Shown: positions 42,088-42,262 of the stretch, piece by piece
How the letters are laid out: each line of letters opens with the position of its first letter
Numbering within the stretch: the stretch's first letter is position 1
DNA from: JBPRGG01 sp051418075
Lineage (GTDB): Bacteria; Bacteroidota; Bacteroidia; Cytophagales; Cyclobacteriaceae
Reading direction: 5' to 3'
Assembly: GCA_051418075.1 (NCBI GenBank)
Contig: JBPRGG010000069.1
Coordinates: forward strand, 1-42,262
Length of the DNA stretch: 42,262 nucleotides
Program-made: the position numbers and the translations under genes
The notes under the pieces: generated by a model
The model's input: the letters and a program-made list of their open reading frames with translations, nothing else
What the model was told of the DNA's origin: nothing
Databases searched by the model: none

Positions 42088-42262
42088 CTAAATATGCAAC
42101 CCACATTCATTCTTGAAGAAATTGGTCCATCGTCCTTCGCGCCTCATACCCTTGAGGGTACACTTATCGCAACCCACTGATTCATAACCTTTGGCTTTCA
42201 AAGGATGGTGCGGCAGCTTATGTTTTTCATAATAATCCCAGACCTTTTCTTCCGGAACATCG
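42088..42262 (-). CDS. cysH: C-terminal fragment of APS/PAPS reductase (CysH family), cut by the window edge
   Basis: Reductive step of assimilatory sulfate metabolism (APS or PAPS to sulfite). Only the last 57 codons lie in the window; the gene continues to the right. On the minus strand they read DVPEEKVWDYYEKHKLPHHP at the front, then the Cys-x-x-Cys pair GCDKCT, REGRW, and the catalytic end KNECGLHI before TAG (42088-42090). ECGLH is the redox-active signature of CysH, and the two Cys before it are the second half of the [4Fe-4S]-binding pattern, which points to an APS-reductase-type or FeS-bearing member. The first Cys-Cys pair would lie outside the window. Link to the sulfatase at the other end of the window is not suggested. 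Confidence 0.85.
   Translation of the reverse strand, partial: DVPEEKVWDYYEKHKLPHHPLKAKGYESVGCDKCTLKGMRREGRWTNFFKNECGLHI

Overview
This looks like a chromosomal segment of a member of the Bacteroidota, most likely of the order Cytophagales (the order is an inference). The reasons are a SusC/SusD pair driven by an ECF sigma/FecR pair, Bacteroidota -7 promoter boxes of the form TAnnTTTG, a parA-parB-DUF5683-dapB-lepB block, weak Shine-Dalgarno signals and low GC content.

Region 1 (446-10856) is a compact glycan-utilisation locus. A sulfatase, SusD, and a SusC with an N-terminal STN signalling domain lie on the minus strand behind FecR anti-sigma and ECF sigma genes. A GH9 gene is divergent from the sigma gene. 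The layout predicts trans-envelope control: glycan bound at SusC is sensed through STN and FecR, which frees the sigma factor. Region 2 (10923-20769) is mostly core: an orphan peptide-binding lipoprotein, a metallo-beta-lactamase-fold hydrolase, parA, parB, a DUF5683 membrane protein, dapB, lepB, ung, apaG, a methyltransferase and a membrane-anchored coiled-coil protein. Region 3 (20951-30840) is a second carbohydrate cluster without SusC/D: a GH9/DUF4038/GH43 operon under a possible LacI-type operator, an orphan CheY-like receiver, a DUF1080 protein, a second GH43, a GH33-type sialidase-fold enzyme and xth.

Region 4 (31081-42087) begins with tRNA-Ser(GCT) and tRNA-Pro(TGG). Next comes an IntDOT-like tyrosine recombinase and a small HTH protein, then a minus-strand heavy-metal efflux set: two His-rich small proteins, a TolC-type outer membrane factor, an adaptor, an HME-RND pump, a CDF transporter without the C-terminal domain and an unrecognised membrane protein. 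This block is visibly richer in GC and CpG than the rest, so it is probably an acquired metal-resistance island. The right end of the window holds the C-terminus of a CysH-type APS/PAPS reductase on the minus strand.

The most interesting points are the surface-signalling locus with a GH9 that has no export signal, the GH33 + DUF4038 + GH43 combination that recalls rhamnogalacturonan-II breakdown, the repeat structure around the integrase promoter, and the His-rich metal island with a minimal CDF pump. No CRISPR array, rRNA or phage structural gene was seen.
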